From Prevotella sp. (GTDB taxonomy: Bacteria > Bacteroidota > Bacteroidia > Bacteroidales > Bacteroidaceae), in contig JAFPME010000002.1 in assembly GCA_017402445.1 (NCBI GenBank), positions 79,445-143,444 of the forward strand: a DNA stretch of 64,000 nt, given 5' to 3'. Below, piece after piece: positions 27,538 to 36,279 of this stretch. The position numbers and the translations under genes are program-made. Numbering within the stretch: position 1 is the stretch's first letter; each line of letters opens with the position of its first letter. Below the pieces are notes generated by a model that did no database searches, was not told the DNA's origin, and was given only the letters and a program-made list of their open reading frames with translations.

Positions 27538-27573
27538 AGGGGATGCACGTATTAACGTTGTGTCCTCTTTTTT
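27538..27573 (+). terminator. Terminator of the last island gene
   Basis: AGGGGA-type arm and its imperfect complement GTCCTCT enclose ACG-TATTAA-CGT, followed by seven T residues. Confidence 0.75.
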
Positions 27574-27607
27574 TGTGCCATAACCAAAGCTAAACTAAAG
27601 TTAAAGA

Positions 27608-27639
27608 TTTGCAGGGGTCGGCTTTTATTAGTACATTTG
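27608..27639 (+). promoter_or_regulatory. Outward-facing promoter near the right island end
   Basis: TTTG (27608-27611), a 20-base spacer and TACATTTG (27632-27639). No gene follows for about 870 bp, so it may drive an untranslated RNA across the right attachment region. Confidence 0.5.
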
Positions 27640-27730
27640 CGAAGAGTTAAGAAAAGAACGCAAGCCAATAACGGATATTCTTTGAAATGTTGAAGTCGCT
27701 GAAAATCAGATAGTTAGAGAAGATTTTACA

Positions 27731-27812
27731 ATTTCAGTGAAATTGCTGAGCAAAATCAGTGAGATTGCCCTGCAATTTCAGTGATATTACTGTGCAATTT
27801 CACTGAAATGCC
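27731..27812. repeat. Degenerate 22-bp tandem repeat holding the candidate right attachment site
   Basis: Units start at 27731, 27753, 27775 and (partial) 27797, each of the form ATTTCAGTGAAATTnCTGnGCA. The first unit contains the 16-bp repeat TCAGTGAAATTGCTGA (27734-27749) and the palindrome AATTTCA-G-TGAAATT (27730-27744). Joining the left flank to this array would restore an uninterrupted repeat, which supports integration inside its first unit. Confidence 0.65.
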
Positions 27813-28508
27813 ATCTCTGAAGCCACCATCTGACAAACCAACGGGGCTCATCTGACATCCCACCGGAAGCTTTCTGCCAAAGAAGCAGGGCTACCGCTTT
27901 TTTGAGGAAAGCGCAACGCAGCCACCAACAGTGCCGCGCCATCCGATACAGACAGGCCAAAACACAGCCGTTTCACCGACCGGAATGCACCCGACATTCT
28001 TCGGTTTCACATGCCGCCCACTACTGTTTTCAGGTTTCATTCATACCAAAATGTAAATATTTTTACTAATACAGGTACAAGTCCGCACAGTTTCGTTTGT
28101 CGAGAATACGACAACTGCCTGCAAGATGCTCTGCCGTGGTGACGGACCAAGAGCCTTCTCGTTGCAGAAGCGACCGCGAAATGTCCTGATTTCAAATAGA
28201 CAAACGCTTTTCCCATGCCCACTCTCCCCCATTTGCAGATCCTGTCTTTCCTCACTTTCCTCAGAAGGTGCTTGTATGGAAGCATAAGATTTCGTCACAA
28301 AGAGGAAAGAGTATGCCGTCAAGAAAAATCGTACGGATGTAAAAATATTTCTAACCCGTTTCAAAAACTGCGATTTCATGTCCGGAAAGCATCCCGATTG
28401 ATTTGAAATAATAAAAGAGGTAAAGGCAAAATTTTTTAGGAAAAACATTCGGCCACTTCGCATTAATTTTGTATTTTTGCACTCCAAATCTCAAAATCAA
28501 AAAGTTTT
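27813..28508. other. Noncoding chromosomal stretch right of the island
   Basis: Host-like base composition returns. No frame here looks coding on either strand. A TATTTTTG -7 box at 28472-28479 precedes the IMP cyclohydrolase gene by 30 bp. Confidence 0.5.
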
Positions 28509-29105
28509 ATGGCTGGTACAAAAAAAATAAAGACCGCATTGGTGTCGGTATTTCACAAGGATGGGCTCGACGAGCTGTTGGCAAAGCTGAACGAAGAGGG
28601 CGTGAAGTTCCTCTCGACGGGTGGCACACAGAAGTTCATTGAAAGCCTGGGTTACGAATGTCAGACGGTGGAAAGCGTCACCACCTATCCTTCCATCCTC
28701 GGCGGACGCGTCAAGACGCTCCACCCGAAAGTGTTCGGAGGCATACTGGGCCGCCGCGACAACGCTGGCGACCGCGAGCAGATGGCAGAATACGCCATTC
28801 CCGAAATCGACCTTGTCATCGTGGACCTCTATCCGTTCGAGCAGACCGTAGCCAGCGGTGCCGGCGAACAGGACATCATCGAAAAGATAGACATCGGCGG
28901 CATCTCGCTGATTCGCGCCGGAGCCAAGAACTTCAACGACGTCGTCATCGTGCCATCGAAGGCCGAATACGGCGTTCTGCTTGACATTCTGAAGAAACAA
29001 GGCGCCGAGACCACGCTGGAACAGCGTCGCGACCTGGCAGCCCGCGCCTTTGGCGTGAGCAGCCACTATGACACAGCCATACACTCTTGGTTCACCAAGA
29101 GCTGA
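28509..29105 (+). CDS. purH: IMP cyclohydrolase (single-domain, PurH N-terminal half)
   Basis: Closes the ring of FAICAR to IMP, the last step of purine synthesis. The 198 residues cover exactly the MGS-like cyclohydrolase half of PurH: KTALVSVFHKDGLDELLAKL, FLSTGGTQKFIESLG, SILGGRVKTLHPKVFGGIL, VDLYPFEQTV and IDIGGISLIRAGAKNF. The usual protein is about 510 residues because an AICAR transformylase domain follows. Here a stop comes right after the AFGVSSHYDTAIHSWF end of the first domain, and no transformylase remnant follows. The transformylase must be encoded elsewhere. The gene precedes mreB by 81 bp. Confidence 0.93.
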   Translation: MAGTKKIKTALVSVFHKDGLDELLAKLNEEGVKFLSTGGTQKFIESLGYECQTVESVTTYPSILGGRVKTLHPKVFGGILGRRDNAGDREQMAEYAIPEIDLVIVDLYPFEQTVASGAGEQDIIEKIDIGGISLIRAGAKNFNDVVIVPSKAEYGVLLDILKKQGAETTLEQRRDLAARAFGVSSHYDTAIHSWFTKS

Positions 29106-29186
29106 GACAACGAAACGACGAAGCAACATCATTTGAAAGAGAACGAAGATTAGTAGTTTAGACGAAGTAAAAGATTAAGAAAGAAC

Positions 29187-30209
29187 ATGGGATTTTTTTC
29201 ATTCAGACAGGAAATTGCAATGGACCTTGGTACGGCCAACACCATCATTATCAGTGATGACAACATCGTGGTGGATGAGCCTTCAGTGGTTGCACTGGAC
29301 CGCCGCACGGACAAGATGATTGCCGTGGGCGAAAAGGCCAAGATGATGTATGAAAAGGAGCATCCAGGCATTCGTACCATCCGCCCGCTGCGCGACGGTG
29401 TGATTGCCGACTTCACGGCCTGCGAGCAGATGATGCGCGGCCTTATCAAGATGGTACATACGGGAACACACCTGTTCTCGCCGTCACTGCGCATGGTGAT
29501 CGGCGTGCCTTCGGGCAGCACCGAGGTGGAACTGCGCGCCGTACGCGATTCGGCCGAGCATGCCGACGGTCGCGACGTGTACCTGATCTTCGAACCGATG
29601 GCAGCCGCCATCGGCATTGGCCTCGACGTTGAGGCCCCGGAAGGAAACATGATTGTCGACATAGGTGGCGGAACGACTGAGATTGCCGTCATCTCGCTGG
29701 GCGGTATCGTGGCCAACAACTCCATCAAGGTGGCCGGCGACGACCTGACAGCCGACATCCAAGACTATATGAGCCGCCAGCACAACGTGAAGGTGAGCGA
29801 GCGCATGGCCGAGCGCATCAAGATCAACGTGGGCTCCGCGCTGACCGACCTGGGCGACGAAGCCCCCGAAGACTATGTGGTTCACGGCCCGAACCGCATC
29901 ACGGCTCTGCCCATGGAGGTGCCTGTGTGCTATCAGGAGATAGCCCACTGCCTCGACAAGACGGTGGCCCGCATCGAGACAGCCGTGCTGAACGCGCTGG
30001 AGAGCACTCCGCCGGAGCTCTATGCCGACATTGTGAAGAACGGCATCTACCTGACGGGAGGCGGTGCACTGCTCCGCGGTCTCGACAAGCGTCTGAAAGA
30101 CAAGATCAACATCCAGTTCCACATCGCCGAGGACCCACTCCACTGCGTGGCCAAGGGAGCCGGCATTGCCCTGGAGAACGTCGACCGTTTCTCGTTCCTC
30201 ATGCGTTAA
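29187..30209 (+). CDS. mreB: Rod-shape actin homologue MreB
   Basis: Polymerising ATPase that guides lateral cell-wall synthesis. The 340 residues carry the actin-like phosphate 1 loop MDLGTANTIIISDD, PLRDGVIADFTACEQMM, phosphate 2 IVDIGGGTTEIAVISLGGIV and the adenosine motif LTGGGALLRGLDKRL. Length is typical. It starts the mreB-mreC-mreD-mrdA-rodA elongation operon; mreC follows after 17 bp. Confidence 0.98.
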   Translation: MGFFSFRQEIAMDLGTANTIIISDDNIVVDEPSVVALDRRTDKMIAVGEKAKMMYEKEHPGIRTIRPLRDGVIADFTACEQMMRGLIKMVHTGTHLFSPSLRMVIGVPSGSTEVELRAVRDSAEHADGRDVYLIFEPMAAAIGIGLDVEAPEGNMIVDIGGGTTEIAVISLGGIVANNSIKVAGDDLTADIQDYMSRQHNVKVSERMAERIKINVGSALTDLGDEAPEDYVVHGPNRITALPMEVPVCYQEIAHCLDKTVARIETAVLNALESTPPELYADIVKNGIYLTGGGALLRGLDKRLKDKINIQFHIAEDPLHCVAKGAGIALENVDRFSFLMR

Positions 30210-30226
30210 CGTAGAATCAGAAGGCT

Positions 30227-31090
30227 ATGCGGAATCTGTGGGCTTTCCTTGTAAAGTATCACCACTGGTTTCTCTTTGTCATCCTCGAGGTCGTCAGTGC
30301 CGTGCTGCTCTTCCGCAACAACAGCTATCAGGGCAGCGTCTGGTTTTCGTCGGCGAACGAGATGGCCGGCAGCATCTATGAGCTGGACTCGCAGGTGGAG
30401 ACCTTCTTCAGCCTGACCAAGATCAACGAGCAGCTGACACAGCGCAACATCTACCTGGAACGGCAGGTGAACGAGATGCAGAAACAGCTCACCGAGCTCA
30501 CCCGAGACAGCAACATCAGCAAGAACAGCCAGCTCCGACTGCTGGCCGACTACAGGCTGATACCGGCCAAAGTGGTGACGAACTCGGTGAGTAAAAAGGA
30601 CAATCTCATCACCATCGACAAAGGAAGCGCTGACGGAGTGAGAAGAGACATGGGCGTGGCCTGCGGCAATGGTGTCGTAGGCATGGTCTATTTGGTGTCA
30701 AGTCACTACAGTGTGGTGATACCCGTGCTCAACAGCCACTCCAACATCAGCGTGGCTATCCGGGGAAGCGAATACTTCGGCTACCTGCGATGGTTCGGCG
30801 GTTCGGCCGATGCGGCTTTCGTGGACGACATTCCTCGCCATGCACGCTTTGCCAAGGGCAACGAAGTGGTGACGAGCGGCTACAGCAGCATCTTCCCGCC
30901 GGGCATTCTGGTCGGAACGATTACCAATGTCTACAACTCAAGCGACGCGCTGTCGTACCGGCTGAAGCTGAAGCTGTCCACCGACTTCGGCAATCTGCGC
31001 GACGTCTGTGTCATCGACGACACGCGGATGAAGGAACGGCTCGAGCTGATGCGTGCTGCCGAGGACTCCATCAAGCCGCCATCGAACTGA
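30227..31090 (+). CDS. mreC: Rod-shape protein MreC
   Basis: A periplasmic scaffold of the elongasome anchored in the inner membrane. The 287 residues begin with a membrane helix (about 8-28, FLVKYHHWFLFVILEVVSAVLL). A coiled coil (about 60-105) and the double beta-barrel follow, with NLITIDKGSADGVRRDMGV and EVVTSGYSSIFPPGILVG. These are the usual MreC landmarks. The gap to mreD is 63 bp. Confidence 0.95.
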   Translation: MRNLWAFLVKYHHWFLFVILEVVSAVLLFRNNSYQGSVWFSSANEMAGSIYELDSQVETFFSLTKINEQLTQRNIYLERQVNEMQKQLTELTRDSNISKNSQLRLLADYRLIPAKVVTNSVSKKDNLITIDKGSADGVRRDMGVACGNGVVGMVYLVSSHYSVVIPVLNSHSNISVAIRGSEYFGYLRWFGGSADAAFVDDIPRHARFAKGNEVVTSGYSSIFPPGILVGTITNVYNSSDALSYRLKLKLSTDFGNLRDVCVIDDTRMKERLELMRAAEDSIKPPSN

Positions 31091-31153
31091 CGTCACTCTC
31101 TTCCTCTTATTATATTAAGGTATAAGAACAAGCAATCCGAGCAATACGTTCTC

Positions 31154-31654
31154 ATGACAACCGATTTCTTTAAGCGAGCGCTGGCGTTCGTGGTATACTG
31201 TCTGGTGCAGGTGTTGGTTCTCAACCACATTCACCTGCTGGGCTATGCCACGCCGCTGCTCTACGTAGACTTCGCGGTCAGTTTCCGCCGGAACTACCCC
31301 AAATGGGGCATCCTCGTGTGGTGCTTCCTGCTCGGACTGTGCATTGACATCTTCTCCAACACGCCCGGCGTCACATCTGGCGCCTTGACGCTGCTCGGAC
31401 TGCTGCAACCCTACCTGCTTGCCCCTTTCATTCCGCGCGACAGCACAGACGACTTGCAACCGTCCATGCACACGTTGGGTGTGGCTAAGTTCATCTACTA
31501 CGTCATTGTCTGTGTCGTCATCTACACGCTGGCATTCTTCGCACTCGAAGCATTCAGCTTCTTCAACTGGGAACAATGGCTTCTGACCGTTGGCGGAAGC
31601 TTTGTGCTCACCGTCGTGTTTGTATTGGTTGTTGAGAATTTATTCAGGAAATGA
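31154..31654 (+). CDS. mreD: Rod-shape protein MreD
   Basis: An integral membrane partner of MreC and PBP2. The 166 residues are mostly hydrophobic with about five helices. The polar segment ALAFVVYCLVQVLVLNHIHL and the phrase WCFLLGLCIDIFSNTPG fit bacteroidal MreD. Its stop overlaps the mrdA start in ATGA (31651-31654), so the two are translationally coupled. Confidence 0.92.
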   Translation: MTTDFFKRALAFVVYCLVQVLVLNHIHLLGYATPLLYVDFAVSFRRNYPKWGILVWCFLLGLCIDIFSNTPGVTSGALTLLGLLQPYLLAPFIPRDSTDDLQPSMHTLGVAKFIYYVIVCVVIYTLAFFALEAFSFFNWEQWLLTVGGSFVLTVVFVLVVENLFRK

Positions 31655-33507
31655 AAGGAGATTATGAACTTGAAAGACGTCAGTTCGTGATTGGGGGTGT
31701 GGCCATCGTAGTCGTTATCGTCTATCTCATCCGCCTTTTCACGCTGCAGATCATGAGCGACGACTACAAGAAAAACGCCGACAGCAACGCTTTTCTGAAG
31801 AAAATCGAGTTCCCAGCGCGCGGTTCCATTACCGACCGCACGGGTCAGCTGATGGTGTTCAACCAGAATTCCTACGATCTGATGGTGGTGATGAACGAAG
31901 AGAAAGGGCGTCTCGACACTGCAGAATTCTGCCAGGCTCTGGGCATCAAGAAGGATTTCTTCATCAAGCGCATGGACGACATCAAGAACAGAGCCAAGAA
32001 TCCGGGCTATTCACCCTACACCCAGCAGATGTTCATGAACCAGCTCTCGGAGAAAGACTTCCGCGTCTTCCAGGAGAAGATGTATCGTTTTCCCGGCTTC
32101 TACATCCAGCGGCGCAGCCTCCGGCAGTATGCTTACCCCTACGCGGCACACGTCCTGGGGGACGTGGCTGAGGTTTCGCCTTCCGACATCGAGGAGGATG
32201 ACTATTATCAGTCGGGCGACTACATCGGAAAACAGGGCATCGAACGCTCCTACGAGAAGGAACTCCGTGGGGAAAAGGGTGTCCAAATCCTGCTGCGCGA
32301 TGCACATGGACGCATCAAAGGGCGATACATGAACGGTGAACTCGACCGCAAACCGCGACCGGGAAAGGACCTTCAGCTGAGCATCGACCTGAAACTGCAG
32401 GCACTCGGCGAGAGACTGATGGAAGGAAAGATAGGCAGCATCGTGGCCATAGAGCCTTCCACGGGCGAAGTGCTGTGCATGGTGTCCTCGCCGACTTACG
32501 ATCCGCGCACGATGATAGGCCGACTGCGAGGCAAACGGCATCGCGAACTGCAAATGAATCCGATGAAGCCTCTGCTCAACCGTAGCATCATGGGACAGTA
32601 TCCGCCTGGCTCCACGTTCAAGACGTCGCAGGGTCTTACGTTCCTCACAGAAGGAATCATCGACCCAGAACACACCGCCTACCCCTGCCATCGAGGCTTC
32701 ATTTTCAAGGGACTGCGCGTGGGATGCCACGGACACGGGTCGCCGTTGTCGCTCGTTCCGGCACTGAGCACGTCGTGCAACGGCTATTTCTGCTGGGGTC
32801 TCTACCACATGCTCGGCAACAAAGCAAAGTACGGCACCGTGCAGAAGGCGATGAACACGTGGCGCGACTACATGGTCAGCATGGGATTCGGCTACAAGCT
32901 GGGCATCGATCTGCCCGGTGAGAAGCGCGGATTGATTCCGAATGCGCAGTTCTATGACAACGCGTACAAGAGCGACTGGAGCGGACTGACCGTCATCAGC
33001 ATCTCCATCGGACAGGGAGAAGTGAATCTGACGCCGCTGCAGATAGCCAATCTGGGAGCAACCATCGCCAATCGCGGTTTCTTCTACACGCCCCACGTGG
33101 TGCGAAGCATAAAGGACACGCCACTGCCCAAGACTTTCACCGAGCGACACTACACCAAAGCGAGCCGCGAAGCCTACGACTGGGTGGTGAAAGGCATGCG
33201 TGCCTCGGTCATGGGCGGAACGTGTCACGCGCTCAATCGCAGCGACATCATCATGTGCGGAAAGACGGGAACGGCTCAGAACCGTGGACATGACCATTCA
33301 GTCTTCATGGGATTCGCGCCGATGGACAACCCGAAGATTGCCATCGCCGTCTATGTTGAGAACGGAGGCTTCGGTGCCACCTACGCTGTTCCTATCGGCG
33401 GGCTGATGATAGAGCAATACATACATGGCAAACTCTCCGCAGGTTCAGAACGAAGAGCCTCGGAATTTCAACACAGGAGGATTTCGTATGGTTCAGGCGA
33501 ACGATAA
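31651..33507 (+). CDS. mrdA: Penicillin-binding protein 2 (elongation transpeptidase)
   Basis: The class B transpeptidase that cross-links peptidoglycan during elongation. The 618 residues have one N-terminal membrane helix (10-30), a pedestal domain with the RGSITDRTG motif (about 56-64), and the penicilloyl-serine domain. S321 lies in PPGSTFKT (SxxK), S375-C-N377 is the SxN motif, and K538-T-G is in CGKTGTAQN. Length is normal. Its last 20 bp overlap the rodA start. The partner glycosyltransferase RodA is encoded next. Confidence 0.96.
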   Translation: MKGDYELERRQFVIGGVAIVVVIVYLIRLFTLQIMSDDYKKNADSNAFLKKIEFPARGSITDRTGQLMVFNQNSYDLMVVMNEEKGRLDTAEFCQALGIKKDFFIKRMDDIKNRAKNPGYSPYTQQMFMNQLSEKDFRVFQEKMYRFPGFYIQRRSLRQYAYPYAAHVLGDVAEVSPSDIEEDDYYQSGDYIGKQGIERSYEKELRGEKGVQILLRDAHGRIKGRYMNGELDRKPRPGKDLQLSIDLKLQALGERLMEGKIGSIVAIEPSTGEVLCMVSSPTYDPRTMIGRLRGKRHRELQMNPMKPLLNRSIMGQYPPGSTFKTSQGLTFLTEGIIDPEHTAYPCHRGFIFKGLRVGCHGHGSPLSLVPALSTSCNGYFCWGLYHMLGNKAKYGTVQKAMNTWRDYMVSMGFGYKLGIDLPGEKRGLIPNAQFYDNAYKSDWSGLTVISISIGQGEVNLTPLQIANLGATIANRGFFYTPHVVRSIKDTPLPKTFTERHYTKASREAYDWVVKGMRASVMGGTCHALNRSDIIMCGKTGTAQNRGHDHSVFMGFAPMDNPKIAIAVYVENGGFGATYAVPIGGLMIEQYIHGKLSAGSERRASEFQHRRISYGSGER

Positions 33508-34960
33508 TCAACAACCGGGCGTGCTGCGCTCTCTCGACTGGTGGACCATTGCCATCTATCTGATGCTGCTGGCCTTCGGATGGATCAGCGTCTGCGGTGC
33601 CACTTACACGTTCGGAGAAACCAACATCTTCGGATTCGACAGCAACTCAGGAAAGCAGCTGATATGGATAGGAACCGCCATTGTGCTGGGTCTGGTTCTG
33701 CTGCTGCTCGACGACCGCTTCTACGACACGTTCTCGTACGTGCTCTACGGCGGCTTCGTCCTGCTGCTAATAGCCACCATCTTCAACCCTCACGAAATCA
33801 AGGGCTCCCGTTCCTGGCTCGTACTGGGACCTCTCCGGCTGCAACCAGCAGAGTTCGCGAAGTTCGCCACGGCCCTCTGCATCTCGAAATTCATGAGCAC
33901 CTATGGCTACAGCATCCATAAACTGAAGGACTTTGCCATCACCTGCGCCATCATCCTGCTGCCGATGTGCTGCATCGTGCTTCAGAAGGAGACTGGTTCG
34001 GCGCTGGTCTACCTCTCGTTCTTCCTGATGCTCTATCGCGAAGGCATGACAGGCAGCATCCTGTTCACGGGCGTTGCCATGATTATCTACTTCGTCATCG
34101 GCATCCGTTTCGAAGATGTTGTTCTTTGGGACACGCCGACCTCAGTGGGAAAATTCACCGTACTGGTGCTGGTGCAGACATTCACGGCCTTCATGGTGCT
34201 CACTTACTGCGACGACCTGAAGAAATTCCGGCGCATACTTGTCGCATGTTTCGGCATCACACTGCTGGCGTTGCTCTTCTCCAAGTTCGTCATTCCGTTC
34301 GACATCGTGTGGCTTCAGATGGCGTTGACAGCCGCCCTGATAGGCTATCTGGTCTACGAGGGCATGATCAGCCGCTTTCGCAACTATTTCTACATTGCCT
34401 TGTTCGCCCTCGGTTCGGTGGTATTCTTCAATGCCGCCGACTACGTCATGAACAATGTGCTGCAAGAACACCAGCGCACCCGCATCAACGTGCTGCTTGG
34501 ATTGGACAACGACATAAAGAAAGCAGGCTACAATGTGCACCAAAGCGAGATTGCCATTGGCTCGGGTGGGCTCATGGGCAAAGGTTTCCTCAACGGAACA
34601 CAGACAAAACTGAAATATGTTCCCGAGCAAGACACCGACTTCATCTTCTGCACCGTAGGCGAAGAAGAAGGATTCTTGGGCTGCGCCATTGTACTGGGAC
34701 TGTTCCTTGCGCTCATTCTCCGGCTGATTCATCTTGCCGAACGACAACCATTCCGCTTCGGACGTGTCTACGGCTATTGCGTACTGAGCGTCTTTCTCTT
34801 TCACTTGTTTATCAATGTGGGAATGGTGCTTGGCCTGACACCAGTGATAGGCATTCCCCTACCCTTCTTCAGTTACGGCGGTTCTTCGTTGTGGGGATTC
34901 ACCATTCTGCTGTTCATCTTCCTGCGAATCGATGCCGGACGCAATCTGGTGAGGACTTAG
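33488..34960 (+). CDS. rodA: Rod-shape glycosyltransferase RodA
   Basis: SEDS-family peptidoglycan polymerase that works with PBP2. The start at 33488 is chosen because AGGAGG lies seven bases upstream, a rare strong ribosome-binding site for this phylum; an in-frame ATG at 33425 would add 21 residues. The resulting 490 residues have about ten membrane helices. They include GSRSWLVLGPLRLQPAEFAK, the polymerase region with the family's GSGGLMGKGFLNGTQTK and YVPEQDTDFIFCTVGEE, and PLPFFSYGGSSLW. An unusually long middle segment (about 200-300) adds helices, as in other Bacteroidales RodA proteins. Confidence 0.95.
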   Translation: MVQANDNQQPGVLRSLDWWTIAIYLMLLAFGWISVCGATYTFGETNIFGFDSNSGKQLIWIGTAIVLGLVLLLLDDRFYDTFSYVLYGGFVLLLIATIFNPHEIKGSRSWLVLGPLRLQPAEFAKFATALCISKFMSTYGYSIHKLKDFAITCAIILLPMCCIVLQKETGSALVYLSFFLMLYREGMTGSILFTGVAMIIYFVIGIRFEDVVLWDTPTSVGKFTVLVLVQTFTAFMVLTYCDDLKKFRRILVACFGITLLALLFSKFVIPFDIVWLQMALTAALIGYLVYEGMISRFRNYFYIALFALGSVVFFNAADYVMNNVLQEHQRTRINVLLGLDNDIKKAGYNVHQSEIAIGSGGLMGKGFLNGTQTKLKYVPEQDTDFIFCTVGEEEGFLGCAIVLGLFLALILRLIHLAERQPFRFGRVYGYCVLSVFLFHLFINVGMVLGLTPVIGIPLPFFSYGGSSLWGFTILLFIFLRIDAGRNLVRT

Positions 34961-35110
34961 ACTACCTTTTCGTAACATGCTGTCAGCCGTTGATTCGGCT
35001 CGCTGACTACCATCGGGACACCGTCGGCACAGGCATACCAAGAAATGATGAGGCACGAAAAAAGGCGACCTTCAGAGAAAGTCGCCTAAAACTCGCTTGA
35101 TTTCGATGTA

Positions 35111-35281
35111 TTACTCGGGCAGAGAGATTGCCTCAGAGGGGCAAACACCAGCGCAAGTACCGCACTCTGTGCAAGCATCCGGGTCGATAGAATAACGTTC
35201 GCCCTCAGAAATTGCGCCAACGGGGCACTCATCAATACATGTTCCACAAGCAATGCAGTCTTCACCAATTACGTATGCCAT
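35111..35281 (-). CDS. 2[4Fe-4S] ferredoxin
   Basis: A 56-residue electron carrier with two cluster motifs, CIACGTCIDECP and CTECGTCAGVCP, spaced as in clostridial-type ferredoxins. Start MAYVIGED at 35281 is chosen because it begins at the fold; longer frames upstream only add non-matching residues. A TATCTTTG -7 box is at 35332-35339 on the minus strand. It is monocistronic between rodA and the PorT-like gene. Confidence 0.95.
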   Translation of the reverse strand: MAYVIGEDCIACGTCIDECPVGAISEGERYSIDPDACTECGTCAGVCPSEAISLPE

Positions 35282-35499
35282 AATGTTCTTTTGTTTATTG
35301 TTAATAATGTTAATAATCACTTTTGATGATGCAAAGATAAAAATTAATTTTGATTCATACCTACTTTTAGGTAGGAAAAACGCGACCATTAACTTTCTTT
35401 CACCATTTTGCAGTATCAGTATGGTCCCCAAAGCACCGGGCACGCACAGCTTTTCGGTCCGTCACACAATAAAGCAGCCTTTCTCCCGTTATAGAACAA

Positions 35500-36246
35500 A
35501 TGAGAAAACTATTCTTCACATACCTACTTTTTGTATGTGCAGTCACTATGGTGTCGGCACAGGAGAAAGTTGTGCAGAACCGTCCTTACACCGACCTGCG
35601 GCCGTTCCACTTCGGAATACTCGTCGGAACTCACCTGCAGGACATCGAATTCGACAACATCGGACCGCAACTGGTTACCAACGCTGACGGCACTCAAGTG
35701 GAGAAACTGATCACCTGCGACCAAGACCGCTGGGATCCGGGATTCACCGTGGGCGTGCTTGGCGAGGCACGACTGCACAAGCATTTTTCACTTCGCGTCG
35801 CCCCATCGCTCTATTTCGGCAACCGCCACCTGACATTCCATAACTTCAGCGACCAGACAGAGGATGGCAAGCCCCAGGAACAGCGTCAGGACATGAAGAC
35901 CATCTACCTTTCCGCACCCATAGACCTCATTTTCAGTGCCGAACGCTTCAACAACCATCGTCCTTACCTGATGGCCGGCATCATGCCGATGCTCAATCTT
36001 TCAGGCAAGGACGAAGATATTATCAAGCTGAAAAGGTACGATTTTTTTGTGGAAGTCGGCATTGGTTGCGACTTCTACCTGCCTTTCTTCAAGTTCCGTC
36101 CGGAGCTGAAGTTCACCTATAGCCTTACCAATGCGTTAGACACCGACCACACGAAGAACTTGAAGGACCGCAACATGATGATGTACAGCAACTCGGTGAA
36201 CAGAGCCCAGACGAAAATCATCGCCCTGACACTCTATTTCGAATGA
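35500..36246 (+). CDS. PorT-like outer-membrane beta-barrel protein
   Basis: A 248-residue protein with a signal peptide (MRKLFFTYLLFVCAVTMVSA) and beta-barrel strands that end in IIALTLYFE. The opening LRPFHFGILVGTHLQDIEF resembles PorT/SprT, a part of the type IX secretion system of Bacteroidetes. The pattern of alternating hydrophobic residues and the strand FFVEVGIGCDFYLPFFKF support an eight- or ten-strand barrel. PorT is usually of this length. No other type IX gene is nearby, so a general OmpW/PorT-type porin remains possible. Confidence 0.7.
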   Translation: MRKLFFTYLLFVCAVTMVSAQEKVVQNRPYTDLRPFHFGILVGTHLQDIEFDNIGPQLVTNADGTQVEKLITCDQDRWDPGFTVGVLGEARLHKHFSLRVAPSLYFGNRHLTFHNFSDQTEDGKPQEQRQDMKTIYLSAPIDLIFSAERFNNHRPYLMAGIMPMLNLSGKDEDIIKLKRYDFFVEVGIGCDFYLPFFKFRPELKFTYSLTNALDTDHTKNLKDRNMMMYSNSVNRAQTKIIALTLYFE

Positions 36247-36279
36247 AGTCCGACGGCTGTTACGACAGTCAGAAAAGCC

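Larger units (their letters stand above)
19505..27749. mobile_element. Integrated phage-satellite-like island (integrase, capsid, small terminase, primase)
   Basis: An 8.2 kb island stands out by strongly AT-rich sequence, rare codon choice and gene content. It encodes a tyrosine integrase, an HK97-fold major capsid protein, a P27-type small terminase, four further small proteins plus a 46-residue one in the same operon, a primase-like protein and two charged small proteins. The limits are set by a 16-bp direct repeat (19505-19520 and 27734-27749) and by the change in base composition. Portal, large terminase, maturation protease, tail and lysis genes are not seen. It therefore cannot build a whole virion and probably depends on a helper phage. 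The alternative is a badly eroded prophage, but the genes are intact and tightly packed. Confidence 0.75.

Noticed and set aside
27731-27812. CRISPR array
   Set aside because: The 22-bp units are directly adjacent and degenerate, with no spacers and no cas genes in the window.
19498-27817. TGCCATCTC at both island ends as a target duplication
   Set aside because: Only nine bases, and the two copies lie on different sides of the 16-bp repeat; probably chance or part of the original array.
28037-28487. Minus-strand frames between the island and the IMP cyclohydrolase gene
   Set aside because: Low-complexity Cys/Phe-rich or Arg-rich products without motifs; they overlap the promoter of the next gene.
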